Shown here piece after piece: positions 1-12,600 of a stretch of 64,000 nucleotides of DNA; the stretch's first letter is position 1; each line of letters starts with the position of its first letter. The translations under genes were made by a program, and so were the position numbers. Source of the stretch: Hirudo medicinalis (lineage: Eukaryota; Annelida; Clitellata; Hirudinida; Hirudinidae); assembly GCA_011800805.1 (NCBI GenBank), contig MPNW01000079.1, positions 18,864-82,863 of the forward strand, written 5' to 3'. Under the pieces are notes generated by a model. The model saw nothing but the letters and a program-made list of their open reading frames with translations, did no database searches and had not been told where the DNA came from.

Positions 1-1236
1 AATCTGTATGCTATTATAAGTAAAAATAGGTAAAATAAGTTTTACTTGTAAATAATAGTTAATTTCAAATAATTAATATAGTTTATTTGTTGATAGTTTT
101 ATAGTTGATAGTTGATAATAATTACATTAAGAAACATGACTGCAGTAATTTCTAAGCCAAATACTTTCAGTACAACAACAGCATAATGCGAGATCAACCA
201 CGGGAAAATACAAAGTGAAACGCCTTCCTTCTGGCCCTCATCCTGACCACCCATCCATCCATCCACCCAACAATCCATCCATCAGATATTGTCACCAAAA
301 CACAATGCCTGAGTCAAATCGCATTACAATCATCAGTGGATGAAAAGAAAGTTTTCAAATTCCAACGAGGTGTTGAGAAACGTTTTATTGTTATATCCAT
401 CAGATGTTCAAATCAATGAACACGTAACCTTATCATCAAATTTACCTAAATTTAAATTTTACTAAATTTAAAAATTTAAATCCTAACCAATGTCAAATTT
501 TAAACCTCTAAGGTCTTCAAGCAACATTAAGTCTGATAAAATAACATCAAATATAATGTTGATTTCATCGGTTTATTATTATGCTTAGTTGGTTGTTCTA
601 ACCTTCGATTATATTACAGGTCATCCATTAGCTGGAATATATCCCTTCGGATAGTCCTTTTGGACGATTGAATAATCTGAATTATGTATTACTTGACATT
701 TAAGTCCAATAAAAAAGAATAAATACAATCAAATATGGTCCCAGCATCTTTTCGTCATCCAGGGACTAATATTTTTCTAATATTCTACCCCTCAATTCTT
801 TGTTTTCAAGCAGAGTAAGAACGAGAGCCTGCCTCTTCTATTCTTAAATACCAACATCCCGGTTCCTGGAACCTATTGGAAATAGGCCGAGTCAGTCTCT
901 TTTGTATACTTGAAACATATCTTAACCCTCAAACGGTCTCGCTATCATGGCCTACACTTAAAGTCTCGGGGGTGCAAATGCATCCCAATGTTTTTGGGGA
1001 ATTACTTGAAAAAATAGTAATCTATAACGTTAAAACTGCTAAAAATGACTTGTTAAACGATGAATATTAAATTTTATTGAATAAAAAAAACTTAGTCATG
1101 TTAAATATCATGACGTGCGTGACAAAGTCAAAGTAGTTTGACAAAAAACTCACTACAATTTTACAAAAAAAGTTTTTTTGCAGCATAATATGCTATTATG
1201 TATAGTTCTAATATGTAATATGTAAATGTACTTCAT

Positions 1237-1385
1237 TTACATAACGCCATAGGCAAAGCGTCAGAAGCGCTTTTTGCTATTTTTATAGCGCTCCCTCCCA
1301 TTTGGCAGTGCAAGTTGGGTTTCGAACACGACCTATATGACTTTCCATTAATGTCGCACGTAGGAACGAAACGGTCAACTTAAAA
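1237..1385 (-). repeat. tRNA-derived SINE copy, minus strand
   Basis: On the minus strand this reads as the same element seen at 49164 and 9921. It has a B-box-like GTGTTCGAAACCC, then TTGCACTGCC, then a body with GGGAGCGCTAT and a GCTTCTGACGCT motif. The 5' half, with the A box, has diverged badly. This is an old copy. Confidence 0.75.
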
Positions 1386-1404
1386 CCAATCAGGTATTGT
1401 CGGG

Positions 1405-1520
1405 TATAATCAGGGCCGCCGAGATAGCGGGAAAGTGCCCAGGGGCCTGGAAATGTTTTGAGGTACGCCAGGGTTTTAAACTTTTTTTTTTGTTTTTCCA
1501 TTCCTAAATTGATATAATGT
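1405..1520 (+). repeat. Dispersed repeat family R1, copy 1
   Basis: The sequence shares an ordered series of blocks with about 5725-5840 and 24845-24970. These are a purine-rich block with AAGTG(C/T)CCAG, then a GGGTTTTAAA or TTTTCAAATAT block, then TTTTT(T/C)GCTTT(T/C)C, then a TT-ATA block. No coding potential is evident. The copies are strongly diverged, so boundaries are approximate. Confidence 0.5.
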
Positions 1521-2771
1521 GTGCTTAGGGACATGGAAATTTTTCCACATATGTTCTCATCGCAATCTTGCAAAGATCCATCACTATTTTGTTTGCTGCT
1601 CCAAGTCACTTACATCACTTTCGGAAGTGTTTCCTTCGCAACAGTTCTCATCAGCATTGTTTCCCAAAATTGGAACGTACTCTGTTTCTGATTCATCACT
1701 AAAGTTGTCATCAACATCAGTGTTAGACTATAGGTCAGTCATATATTTTGAGTTTCATATTTTGAGTCCTCCTGGGATAAATATTAGAACAAAATGCGAC
1801 TTGGGGTGCATTTAACATTACAGTATTACATTAGTTCCATTGTTTAATTTCATTTCTTAGGCAGCCCAATCAACGGGATAAGTTTCTCTTAGGGTCGTCC
1901 TTTTGGATTATTTTTTCTTACTATTCTTTGTTCATTGTTATTTTAGGAGCAATCCAAATAAACGCTAAAAAATATCTAATTATTTTATTAGAAAAAGTAA
2001 TAAATGGGATACTATTCAAAGGGGGTGAGTGGAGGGAATATTTCATTGTACACCTCAGCAGGACATTTAAGCACTCCTCCAGTCCGATTTTTCAATGTTG
2101 AAATATGTAACCTTAATTCCCAGGCTTGTGAGACTGTTCAGCAAAATAAATGCCGTCAGATAATTTCAGAGACTTGTCTAATGTCTTGCTTAAAGTTTTG
2201 CTTCTTCCCTCTTCCAGAAAACAAGACACCCGTACAATATCCGTGCATAAAAGATATGATTTAAACAAAAATTAAGATGAATGTAGCCGACCAGGGAGAA
2301 GCCGCTGGCTATGATTGGCGGTTGCTGAAATAGTGTAGGTCGAACAATTTTTCAAAGATGAGTTCTGTTTCATGAAACTATAAAATTTCGTATTTAAATT
2401 AGAAAAATCCTGTCTATAACATCGAAGGTAAAGGTAACAAGTAATAATTAAAGCAATTTTGTTTGGCTAGTCATTCACCTCTAGTGATACAAATTATCAT
2501 AACATTGAAACTTTTTCATTAAAAATATTTTTTTTAATTAAAAACTTTTATCTGATATTATTTTTGCAATCGTTTTATCAATTTTTTATAACCCTAGATT
2601 TATCTTTCACTTCATTTAGCTGTCGAGCTTCCGCCTGCTGGTTTATTTGGAAATTTCAATCTGCGTTTCGCGACCCTTGGTAGTTTTAGGAAGTCGGACT
2701 GCATTGGATCTTGCTTCACTTTTACGTATTTTTAGGATGCTTTGTTGCTAACTTTGATTTCGCATTTAATC

Positions 2772-4584
2772 ATGATGGAATCTTCGGAATCAGCTGATGC
2801 TGCTCACCAAAGTACTTTTGTAATCGTATTTTGTATGTTTTCATTTGAGGATTGCAAGATTTAGGATACTTCTAAGAAGCTTCATAAATTGCCGTTTAGT
2901 GTAGTTATGATTATCGAATCTAATGACCATCTCTATATCGAAGTGATGCCCACTTTTTTGTCAACTTTGTTGAGTTAAATATGTGTTAATCGCGATATTG
3001 TTATCCGATCCCTACTAACTTTATACTGTAATGTTTATTCATTGCAATATGGATGATAAAATAGGCTTGACAGCCTTTAATGACCTGCTTGTTTTGAGCA
3101 AATGCACCATTTCATCACGAATCTTAAAATTTTAAATTAGAATGAAAATTAAATTTATGTGATTTTTCAAATCAAAGAATATATTGTAAATCTTGATTTG
3201 CAATTTTTTGTATTTCTTACTTATCTTTTTTTTTTAAAGACAATTCATCAGAGAAGACTTCTGAAGCAGATAAGGCTCAATGCTCAGAAGTAAGTTAAAT
3301 TTTAGTTTGTTATAGTTGCCACATTAATAGATCTCATTTAATAAAGACATTTCAATTGAACATTTCTGGTTAATAATTCACATAACAACAACATTAACTA
3401 ATCTAAACTAATCTAAACTAAAGGTTTCAGAAGAAAATGACATGAGTCCATATGTGGGTAACTCATATTACTCTGCTCCTTACATCCATTACTCAACTGC
3501 TAATAATGTCCAGTGGCCTTTTGGAGATGCAAATGGGTTCCAGTATGCCTCCACTTACTTCCCTTGCAGAGGATTTGAGGGTTACGACTGGTACTCCGCT
3601 GATTACAGACAGGGTTGGAACACTCCAGATACTTCAAACCAGGCATATGGTCCGTTTGAGAATTATTACTACGTGGACGGTTATGCTGCTGCAAATGGCT
3701 CATCAGAAGGAGGAACAACAGAAGATTTAGAGCAGTCATTTAACCAGTTGAGCCTAGAGGGATATGCTCCAACATATAAGAACCAGTTTGGGGGATGGAA
3801 TTCCATGACATCTCCAGCCTTTGTTCAGTATGGCAACAACAGGCTTGGTGACTACTCTCAGTTGCAGAACAAATCCAAACTTCTGTCTTGGGATGGATCC
3901 AGAGAAAATTTCTATAGAAATGGTGGCAGTGTGAGATATTGGGGTCTTGGTAAAGACCAGAACAAGAAATTCTCAGACAAACAACCTGGAAAAGACAATG
4001 TCCAGGATGCTCTGGGCTCAAGCTGCCAAGTGAATCCAAGCCAATCCATGTACAACCAAAAGGATTTTGATCTCGATTTGAATGGTGCCAGGTATTTTGT
4101 TATTAAGAGTTACTCAGAAGATGACATTCATAGGTCAATCAAGTTTGGAATATGGTGTAGCACAGAATATGGGAACAAAAGACTGGATGCTGCCTACAGA
4201 GAGCGTGAGGGAAAAGGTAAAATTTATCTATTCTTTAGTGTCAATGGGAGTGGACACTTCTGTGGTGTTGCAATGATGACCTCTCCACTTGACTACAATG
4301 CTAACCCAAGCATTTGGGCTCAGAACAAGTGGAAGGGGAAGTTTGAAGTCAGGTGGATATATGTAAAAGATGTCCCAAATAGCCAACTCCGTCACATCAA
4401 ACTTGAGAATAATGAAAACAAGCCAGTTACGAATTCCAGAGATACACAGGAAGTGCCAGCAGACAAAGGAAAGCAAGTACTGCATGTAATCCATCAATAT
4501 CTCCACACAACATCAATATTTGATGACTTCCAACACTATGAACAACGTCTCCTTGAGGACAACAAAGTCAAGCCAACAGGGTAG
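2772..4584 (+). CDS. YTHDF: YTH domain-containing m6A reader, YTHDF family
   Basis: Cytoplasmic reader of N6-methyladenosine in mRNA; family members promote mRNA decay or translation. I place three coding exons: 2772-2811, 3240-3289 and 3424-4584. They join in frame to about 416 aa with MMESSES as the N-terminus. The N-terminal part is low-complexity and rich in Tyr, Gly and Asn, and carries the family's early [16 protein letters not shown] segment. The YTH domain spans about residues 250-392. The three aromatic-cage tryptophans are visible as IWCS (about residue 274) and the two in WAQNKW (about 328 and 333). Their spacing (54, then 5) equals that of human YTHDF2. The protein is shorter than human YTHDF1-3 (about 560-580 aa), mainly in the disordered region. 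The last exon holds most of the protein, as in vertebrates. Assignment to the DF rather than the DC subfamily is firm; which paralogue cannot be said. Confidence 0.93.
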
Positions 4585-5285
4585 GAGAGCTACAAATCAC
4601 CCCATTGAGGGGTTTCGAATGTTCATATTTATTATTCATTCAAAATTGCATCTACTTCAAATGTTACCATTTATCCAGTTTTAAAGCTATTTTTGAAGGT
4701 TTCTTATAAATTATGCAATTAAGTTCATTCGAGGAGTGAAGTTTTGTTTTCAATTTTTGTTGAGTTCATAATAATCATGTTTCTCTGGAATGATGCATGT
4801 CATTGCAACGTTTTGATTTCTTGTGTGTTGGTATTAGGCACCCGTCTCTTAAATGATTTGCTGGAAGGACTTGGACCTAGTCCTGCAAATCCGAAAAAAG
4901 TTGAAAATGGTTTCAAACATGTGTTGTGCCTTAGCTTAAATTTCATTGACCTGTTGAAGTATCCTTTACTACTTACAAACCCTTTGTTGCATGCATGAAT
5001 GTGCTGGTGTGCATTTGTATTTATAGACCGTACTCCACCCCAGCTTGAAGTTCTTGTACATATTGTGTTCCTCGTGACTGCAGATCCAGAATTCATAGGT
5101 TTACATGATGATTCTCTGTTACTATTTCCTGTCTTGTAAGTTATTTTTGGATCCGCTTAAGTTCATTGAGATATTATATTTTCATGCGTACATAGGCCCA
5201 TTTGGTGATGTTTGAGGAAACTTTGCTCGCTGCATGGATATCGAACAAAGCTCTTTAGCTTCTCATTGCTATGTTTAACATGTAT

Positions 5286-5291
5286 TTTATT
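5286..5291 (-). terminator. Candidate polyadenylation signal for ERGIC3
   Basis: On the minus strand AATAAA occurs 114 bp past the ERGIC3 stop codon. It lies inside the inferred YTHDF 3' UTR, so if both signals are used the two transcripts overlap tail-to-tail. Confidence 0.45.
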
Positions 5292-5329
5292 AGTAAGTTA
5301 CTGTCAAAAATTGCAATAACATGCTTGAA

Positions 5330-5335
5330 AATAAA
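5330..5335 (+). terminator. Polyadenylation signal AATAAA for YTHDF
   Basis: A canonical AATAAA lies 746 bp past the YTHDF stop codon. It sits only 70 bp from the stop codon of the convergent ERGIC3 gene. Confidence 0.55.
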
Positions 5336-5404
5336 TACACAAAAATACATTTGGTTTTGGTCAATCTTGGTCACTCACAAACATTAAATTATTGAGTTTC
5401 TCTA

Positions 5405-8400
5405 TTATAGCACTTTCCCTAACTCCATCTTTTTCTGGATAGCTCTTGAGGAATGATAGAGGAGTGAATCCAACAGCCCTGCAACTACAATGCCATTAAT
5501 TAATGGATCCATACGAAGATTCTACATTAATCAGATTTAAAATTAATTTAAAGATGTTAAAAATTTGCAATTGAAAAGTTGATTATATACATACAAATAG
5601 GTGCAAAAGTATCTGCTTTATTAGCCATCAAGTTTTAGAACTCAGCAGTTCACAAATGTGCAAGAGGCAAGTAGGATGGTCAGAAAAATGACTTTATGTG
5701 TATAATCACTAATAGTGAAGCTCACAGAGCCAGGGCTGCAGAGAGTGCAGATCAAGTGCCCAGGAGCCCTTCTGGGTTTAAAATATTACAATCATGACCT
5801 TTTTTGCTTTTCCATTACCAAATTGACATAACATAGGGGGCCCATGGTTGCTGTGCAACATTTAATGGCCTGAGCAGGAATTATTTAATTTTTCTTGAGC
5901 AAAGTTTAGAAGCTTGAAATGAGATGCCAAAGAGATGGTCATAAAACTTAGACATGATCAAAAGTCAGAGTAATTGTGATTAGGCATTACATACAATGTC
6001 TATTTAACTTAACAATATGAACTTAGACATATTGAAGATCACTTAACATTGAAAGAGACAAATATAAAATTACGTCTAACCTGTGAACACACCACCAATA
6101 ATAGCACAAACCTCGGTCAGGAAGTGCATGAATGACCTGCAAATTGGTCAAACATTACATTAAAAACCATGGTTTGGATCCCACACAATGGGCGACGTAA
6201 CTACCTTCTCTTCTCAGTGTACTTCACCATCATGGGTGAAAGTTCATAGGTAAAGAACACTCCTGGAAGGTTGGATTCACTGAATAGGCCACTGGAAATT
6301 GATTTGGAGTGCTTGGTGACAGAGTATTGGTTGGTATAAATTGTCTGCAGTAAAGAACATTAAAGGTTTCAGATATATATATATATATATATATATATAA
6401 ACGTTACTACCATTCATGAAATGGTCGACATTTTATGAAGCAGTTATCAAAAATTTATTTCACGAAGTTATTAATCACCAACTTCTTGGGTTATCTTCAA
6501 ATAAGTTGTTGGCACAATCTTGACGAAATAATGCTGCATAATTGAACCTGTTTGTTAGGAAAATTGAATACTAAGTTTGGATATTTTAACTTTATTTAAT
6601 GTTTATGTCAGATTAAAAGTTTAGTTAAAGGATATTTTTAAGTTTTACTGCCAACCTTCTTGGGCAATAAAATTGTACCCATCGAGAGGATTTCTTTGGC
6701 CTGGATAATCCTGTCCAAAAGATAGGTGCTCGATCATGTGGCTCATGTTGATCTGTGAAATTTAGTAAAAATAATTATCTATTATTGTTACAAGTTTTAA
6801 AATCTCAAATGAAGCTTTTTAAATATTATATCATGAAAGCTTTGCAATATTTATGTAATTTACCTTCTTTCCACTCAGGGACTGCATGTCGTGTACTTAA
6901 AAAACAAAAGCAAATTTATGAAAGTTAAAAATATAGTGAAAATGTCAAAATTAGCAGCATAAGTCAGTGAATGGATAGCAGTAGGAAAAGAAACAATATG
7001 CATACCTCACAAAAATGGATAATCATTGCATTCCAAAAACCATATTAAAATTCAAGTTAAATTTTATACATCGTTACCATGGATATGGTTCTGAGAAAAG
7101 CTGTGACCTGGAGCAATGTGGAAATTTCCAGCCACCTCAACAAGTAATAAATTGCCAATTAACCAACTTGATATAAAATTGATAAACATCAATTTTTAAT
7201 ATCTGAAACCTTGTTCACTTCGAGGTGGCCATATATCTTACATCCTTCATTCAGTTGTTCAGATGCTATCTGAGCTGCCTCATCTCTTCTGCACTGCTCA
7301 ATGTCTATAGCTGGAGGAACTGCCCACTTCCTTCTTCTGTAGGCTTCCCTCACATCCTCACAAGTATTGCAACATCTTCAATTGAAAATTGTCAATAGGT
7401 TCAGCTGCCTCTTGAAAAATCAACTGCTGGCAACCTATCTTATCATTTTTTTAAAATAAACAAATGGGATTTTAATGAAGTTCACTTACTTTATCTCTTG
7501 GCTCTCAGCTCCATAACAACTTTCACATCTGTTTGGGTCAAGAGTGGTATTTGGTACCAGAGACTTTAGACAACCAAATGAAATATAAGTTATTAATTAG
7601 TTAATAGTAGAATGGGTGTAAAAATGTTTTCTCATATATCTAATCAAGTTTCAAAATACTTAATAAACATATCAGAATATATCTGATGCAAGAAACTCAG
7701 TACATATAAATTATTCATGAAGAATAAAAGACTTTGACTAGTAAAGTCATGAGTAATAACATATATGTATATGGTCTTTAGCAAACCAACTTGATTGTTT
7801 GAATTTCCACCCAGATCTATTAAGGAAATAATAACATTCACTTTAGTGACTGTTTGCTTTTTTCCAGCAGAAAATTTGAATAATTTGAAATTTATAAAAT
7901 TAGCTGAATTCCAATGTCAAGCACCTTGTTTTAATGGAGTTTCATCAATGACTTCTCCAGATTTATCTAGCCTCATTTTGAAAATGTTATGGTCAACATC
8001 TATTTGCTGTTCACCAGACACATCCATGGCATCAATTGTAACTACTGGATGGCAGAGTTAATAAAGATTTAATGATAATTTCTTAAGTTTTACTAAGATG
8101 TGCTTTAATGTGCAACTCACAGCGACAACCAATGTGATGAAATGTTATGTTAATATTGATTCTGAGCTTTTGTCCTTTCCCAATATCAACAAATAATTCC
8201 GGTTGAACTTCATTCATCATATAAATATTCAATTCCGAGAAAAATAGTGCTAACATTAGAATTCCACTGATAACTGTAACTATAAATCAAATCGTAACTC
8301 AAAATTATTTCTTTCTCATCCAGAAAGCATTTAAAAGAATTATTCAAAGTTACATAACCGTTTGATAAAAGTAATAGACTTACTCGCAGCGCCTGAACAG

Positions 8401-8480
8401 GTTTTAATACGAAAATCATCTAGAGTTTTTGGATATGCATCTAATATTTTCAGCTTATTCACTATCCCTTTGATTGCCAT
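5405..8480 (-). CDS. ERGIC3: ERGIC3 / Erv46, ER-Golgi intermediate compartment protein 3
   Basis: Membrane cargo receptor of COPII/COPI vesicles that cycles between ER and Golgi as a complex with ERGIC2 and ERGIC1-type partners. I resolve 13 exons: 8384-8480, 8121-8273, 7925-8044, 7791-7849, 7490-7563, 7210-7375, 7078-7135, 6864-6895, 6656-6752, 6483-6547, 6205-6344, 6081-6136 and 5405-5484. They total 1197 bp (398 aa), against 383 in human. The N-terminus reads LDAYPKTLDDFRIKTCSG, as expected. Transmembrane segments lie near residues 33-52 (IISGILMLALFFSEL) and near the C-terminus (CAIIGGVFTVAGLLDSLLY). The luminal domain keeps the paired cysteine motifs RCESCYG and CCNTC and the IPS-type signature ELSPMMVKYTEKRRSF. 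The insertion coded by exon 4 (7791-7849) is weakly conserved and is the least certain exon. Confidence 0.95.
5725..5840 (+). repeat. Dispersed repeat family R1, copy 2
   Basis: Lies in the last intron of ERGIC3. It contains AAGTGCCCAGGAGCC, GGGTTTAAAATATTACAATCATGACC and TTTTGCTTTTCCATTACCAAATTGACATAA-type blocks. These match, in order, the copies at about 1405 and 24845. The middle block (AATCATGACTTTTT-like) matches copy 3 best. Confidence 0.6.
6374..6400. repeat. (AT)n microsatellite
   Basis: About 13 uninterrupted AT units lie in an ERGIC3 intron. There is no evident function. Confidence 0.9.
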
Positions 8481-9689
8481 CGTAAAACCGACTCGCAAAT
8501 CACGATCCCTCTCCCCGGTGTTAAACAAAACGTTGGCAAACGGCAGCTGAGGTGTACAAATCGCGATTTATTCCCTGAAGATTTATAAAAAGAATTTTTA
8601 AGTATAATTCTTATCATCACTATTAAAATGTATAATGTTGATATACAATCTTTTGCAATTCGTCTGCTTCTACCCCTGATGTCCTAGCGTTGTCCATTCC
8701 GATAGAAATGACCCCCGTGAAAAAACTAAACAGATAAAGTAAACGTTGACGTCAACACTAAATTGGACATCAATCTAAGAAACCCAACGCAATTTAAAAA
8801 TTCCCTCAGATTTCATCAGCTGGTGCGATACTTAACCACTGCCCATCGCGCTGATTAGGGAGCTTATGGAACCAATAACCTAATCGGAAATCCCCACTTT
8901 CCCTTCGTCCCCAAATACCGCATGTGAGCTCCAAGTATTATTCATGGCCTCAAGTCGTGTTTAAACTGTTCCGACAGACCAAATTCTCCATGGTAAATTA
9001 GATTATCCACAAATGAAAAGCTAAATTAATTTTCAAAGCCCATTCTTCCAGAACATTAAAAAAAAACTTGCAAAGTCTTTAAAAGTTAAATAAAAACATA
9101 ACATCAAAAGAGATTTGTCCAGTACTTCATAAACACAACAATCATGCAATTAAATAAATGTGGATTGTCAATATTTTAAGCTAAATAGGAGTAATGCAAA
9201 GAAAGGCCCTTGAAAGCAGATATAATTTTAACAGCTGGCAGATCAAGAGGAATTCAAGAAAATATAAAGCAAGCCTCACATCGAACTCTCATTGGCTCCT
9301 CATTTTTCAATGTCCAAAAGATTTTACAAGCTTTATATAACTGATTGAAAATGAAACTGTAGCAGGACGGTAAATATTCTCGATTAGAAAAATTGCTAGT
9401 GTATCAAAGACATGATCAAAAAGCACAATAAAAATTTCAAGTTTGAAAGCAGTCTCAAGCACACCAGTTGTCTACCATATCGTATTATGTCTCATCTAAT
9501 TACAAGCAAAACTAATCCAAACTTCAAAACGATTAATTTAAATCAAATTGCATTTTCATTAATCTAGCAAAAATAAAATTGAAAAAAACAACAACAAAAG
9601 TTACACCAAGTTGGATCAATAACTTAAAGAAGATAAAATTGAATTGAAACACTAGGTGCCCATTAGACTTTACTGGCAGGAAAAAAAAG
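8481..9689. other. Intergenic region upstream of ERGIC3, downstream of tensin
   Basis: No gene is visible. The ERGIC3 promoter should lie in the first few hundred bases. The only site I can name is the perfect CRE palindrome at 8745-8756. The remainder is AT-rich and would include the tensin 3' UTR. Confidence 0.5.
8745..8756. promoter_or_regulatory. Perfect CRE-like palindrome GTTGACGTCAAC upstream of ERGIC3
   Basis: A 12-bp perfect palindrome contains the full CREB/ATF site TGACGTCA. It lies 265 bp upstream of the ERGIC3 start codon, a promoter-like position for this minus-strand gene. CRE/ATF6-type sites are known in secretory-pathway genes. A role here is inference. Confidence 0.4.
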
Positions 9690-12600
9690 TTATGTTGATG
9701 TTGTGGTTACAGTTCTGCCTTGGTCAACCATGATATGGGTGATGAAATTAATCAGGGTTTGTGCCGACTGCTTGGAGGCATCCAGCTCGGCAAATAGATA
9801 GCAAGAGTTATCAGTTGCATTTCCCTGCTTACGAGCTACAAATCCAAAAACCCTAAAAATGATTAAGGAAATTGTTACTGCCCATTTATTGAAATTCAAA
9901 CCTAGAAAGCATTTATTTGGGGTGCAAGATGGCTCAGAGGGCTTGTGTTCCTGCAAGCGACGGTAAAGGCAACAGTTGTTATGTGTCGTGTTCACAACAC
10001 AGCTTGCACCACCACAAAGCACCTCTGTGAGATGGCGCTACATAAATGGTCTAAGCGCCCCCGATGCTTATGGCACTGTACAAATTCACTTATTATTATT
10101 ATTATCATCATTTTCATCATCACTATCGTCGTCGATGTCATAATCATCGTCATCGTCGTCATCATCATCATCATCATCATCCTAGACCAACCTGCCACTG
10201 GTAATAGGCTGTCCATCAAAGTCTGCCACTGCCCACCTGAGAAAACATCATTACCATGAAATCTAGTTTAATTAATTATTTATGCAGAAATAACAAACTT
10301 CTGCTCTTGATTGTCCAATCCCAGGTAAGTAATGGAGCTCAATGGGTAATGTCGTCGAAAGAACAATCTAGGATGCAAATGCATAATTATTTATAATGTT
10401 ATAATTAATCTTCATCCTTTAAATTACACATATTATATTTGTCATAAACTTTATAGTCATTTATAAGTGAATTATTGAAGGTGATTCTTAACATATTATA
10501 GAATATTTAGCATATAGCCAGGCATAATTACACAATTTATAGCATAACATTCAGTGGTGCAACAAACCTTCTCTTGTTGTCAGTAATTGTGATTCCCTGG
10601 GCAGACGCCTTGAAGCTGACCTCTTGGGTTTTTGGAAGGCCTGAGCCACTGTTGAAGATTTTGTCGAGGGCCCTAGAAAGAGCTTCAGGTCCTGTCAGGC
10701 TTTCTGTATCCAAACTTCCGATATAGAGGACATTGCATGCTGCACATGAAAAGCAAGGTAGCAAAATGTTGCAAGTTTGTTTTTAATAAGAGAAGTACCT
10801 GCAGAGGGAGACACTTGGGGGGAGCCTGCACCTGACTCAGAAGACTCAAATCCATCTACTAATACAGAAAAACATTCAATGTGATTAGTTTGACTCCATG
10901 GTAAAGTTCTAAATTTCTAACAAACCCAGCTCTGGAATCAACAACTTGCATGGCAAAGAGAGAGGAGTTATCGAATGCTGATAAACAAAAGCAGCCAGGC
11001 TTGCTGTAAATAAAATAAAGAAATAAATTTCTAAAATTGTCAGAATTAACATGAATATGCTGACCAAAAGGGGGTTCATTTGCAGAGCCCTTGAGCTGAA
11101 CACCTTTAGCAGTTGGTTCAATGATGAAGTGTCTCACAAGGTCAAGCTGAGGATCACCTAAAACACAAAAAACTTTTAAGCTGAAAGCAGGTTCAAAAAA
11201 AATAATTGGCACTAATAAAATGGAAATAACTTATTACATTTATTCCTACAGGTGACCTAACCTCCACTGAGTGGAACATTGGAAGGAACTTGTGCCACCC
11301 TAAGTGTGAGGCCATATGATCCAGGATATGTGGTGCTGTTTCTGATGACAAAGGAACCTGGAGGCTTGTCCTTCAAATACTGAGTTGCTAAAACAATACA
11401 GGAATTAGGTTCAGCTTCAGCTAGTGAAGCATTATGGAGTTTTATGTGAATATGTGATAATATCTTATCTAAATTAACAACCATCCTCTCTGGTGAAATT
11501 AGGTCTGTGCCACATCTTTGAAGTGTCCCTGATAAACTTAGGAGTCTGGTTGATAAATTCATAAGCCTCGCCTAAAATAAAGAATAAGTTTATCTGATAG
11601 CAGTATTTAAATTTGCAGCAATATTTTTTAAAATCAAAAAAGAAACCTGCAGCTGAAGAAAAGCTGTCAGCCCTAGTCCTTATGGTGCCAGTGCCCTGCT
11701 GTGTGAAGAAAGTCCCTCCACCACCCGAGGACAAACTCCTATACCTGCTCGAGCATACATTTTATACACCTGAGTAAATTCCTTCTAATCAGATGAAACA
11801 TGCTAAATGAATTGCATTTGTAGACTAGGATAACATTAATCGTTAATAACAGTTGATTTAGAGTTCTTCCCAGTCGAAACAAATATAAAACTTGCTCATC
11901 AAAAAACAACTCATCTTATTACTAAGATTAGCAATAGCTGAAAATTTAGCAAGATAGTGTGAGAATGTGGATAAAAGAAGGAAGCTCAAAGAAAGCTCCA
12001 AAAATGTGAGGAGGTTGATAAGAAATATTTTTAATCATATGTTGGGTTAGGAAAGAGATTATGTGATTGCATAAGAAATGCATGAAAACATTTTAAAATG
12101 ATCAAAAGCCTAAAATTGATTTTGACTTTGTCCAACTGCCTTCAAAAGGATGATAAAGCTTAACAAAAAAAAATTAAAAAAGTAAATTTATGCCATCAAC
12201 AGAAAAATCATTTGGAAATGCTTTCTAGAGCAACATGAAATCTATAGGAACTTGAAATCAGGCATGAATATATTGTAAATTCATTACATTATGGAGGAAA
12301 CTAAAAGTGAGAAATTAAACCTTACATTTATAAACAACTTGTTACTGATATTAAGCAATGTTGTTGTGTGGGAAACTGGTAAAAAATTCATATGCAGTAT
12401 ATTAGCTTTCAAAAATAACTGATGAACTTCTTTTTAGGTAGAAAAATCGTATCACATGCTATCTTATAAATACTTGATAAAATTAAAGAATGAAAGCAAC
12501 AAGTCATTGTGGAAAGTTGGAGAAAGTTGAAGTATCAGTCATGCCAAACTAATTTTTCGAGTTTTGACTCAATGACTCAAACAAATGAATAAGTTTATCT

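Larger units (their letters stand above)
1..2771. other. Intergenic / upstream region with old repeats
   Basis: I find no convincing gene here. The stretch holds a reverse-orientation SINE (about 1237-1385), one copy of a dispersed repeat (about 1405-1520), and a short acidic minus-strand open frame (about 1596-1735, described under findings). The rest is AT-rich sequence. The last few hundred bases before 2772 should contain the promoter and 5' UTR of the YTHDF gene, but no TATA box or other element stands out. Confidence 0.5.

Noticed and set aside
1283..1609. 108-codon minus-strand frame
   Set aside because: It runs through the SINE copy and repeat R1 and shows no protein family.
9945..10259. 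104-codon plus-strand frame with Ile/Val-rich run
   Set aside because: It is a read-through of the SINE and the ATC microsatellite inside a tensin intron.
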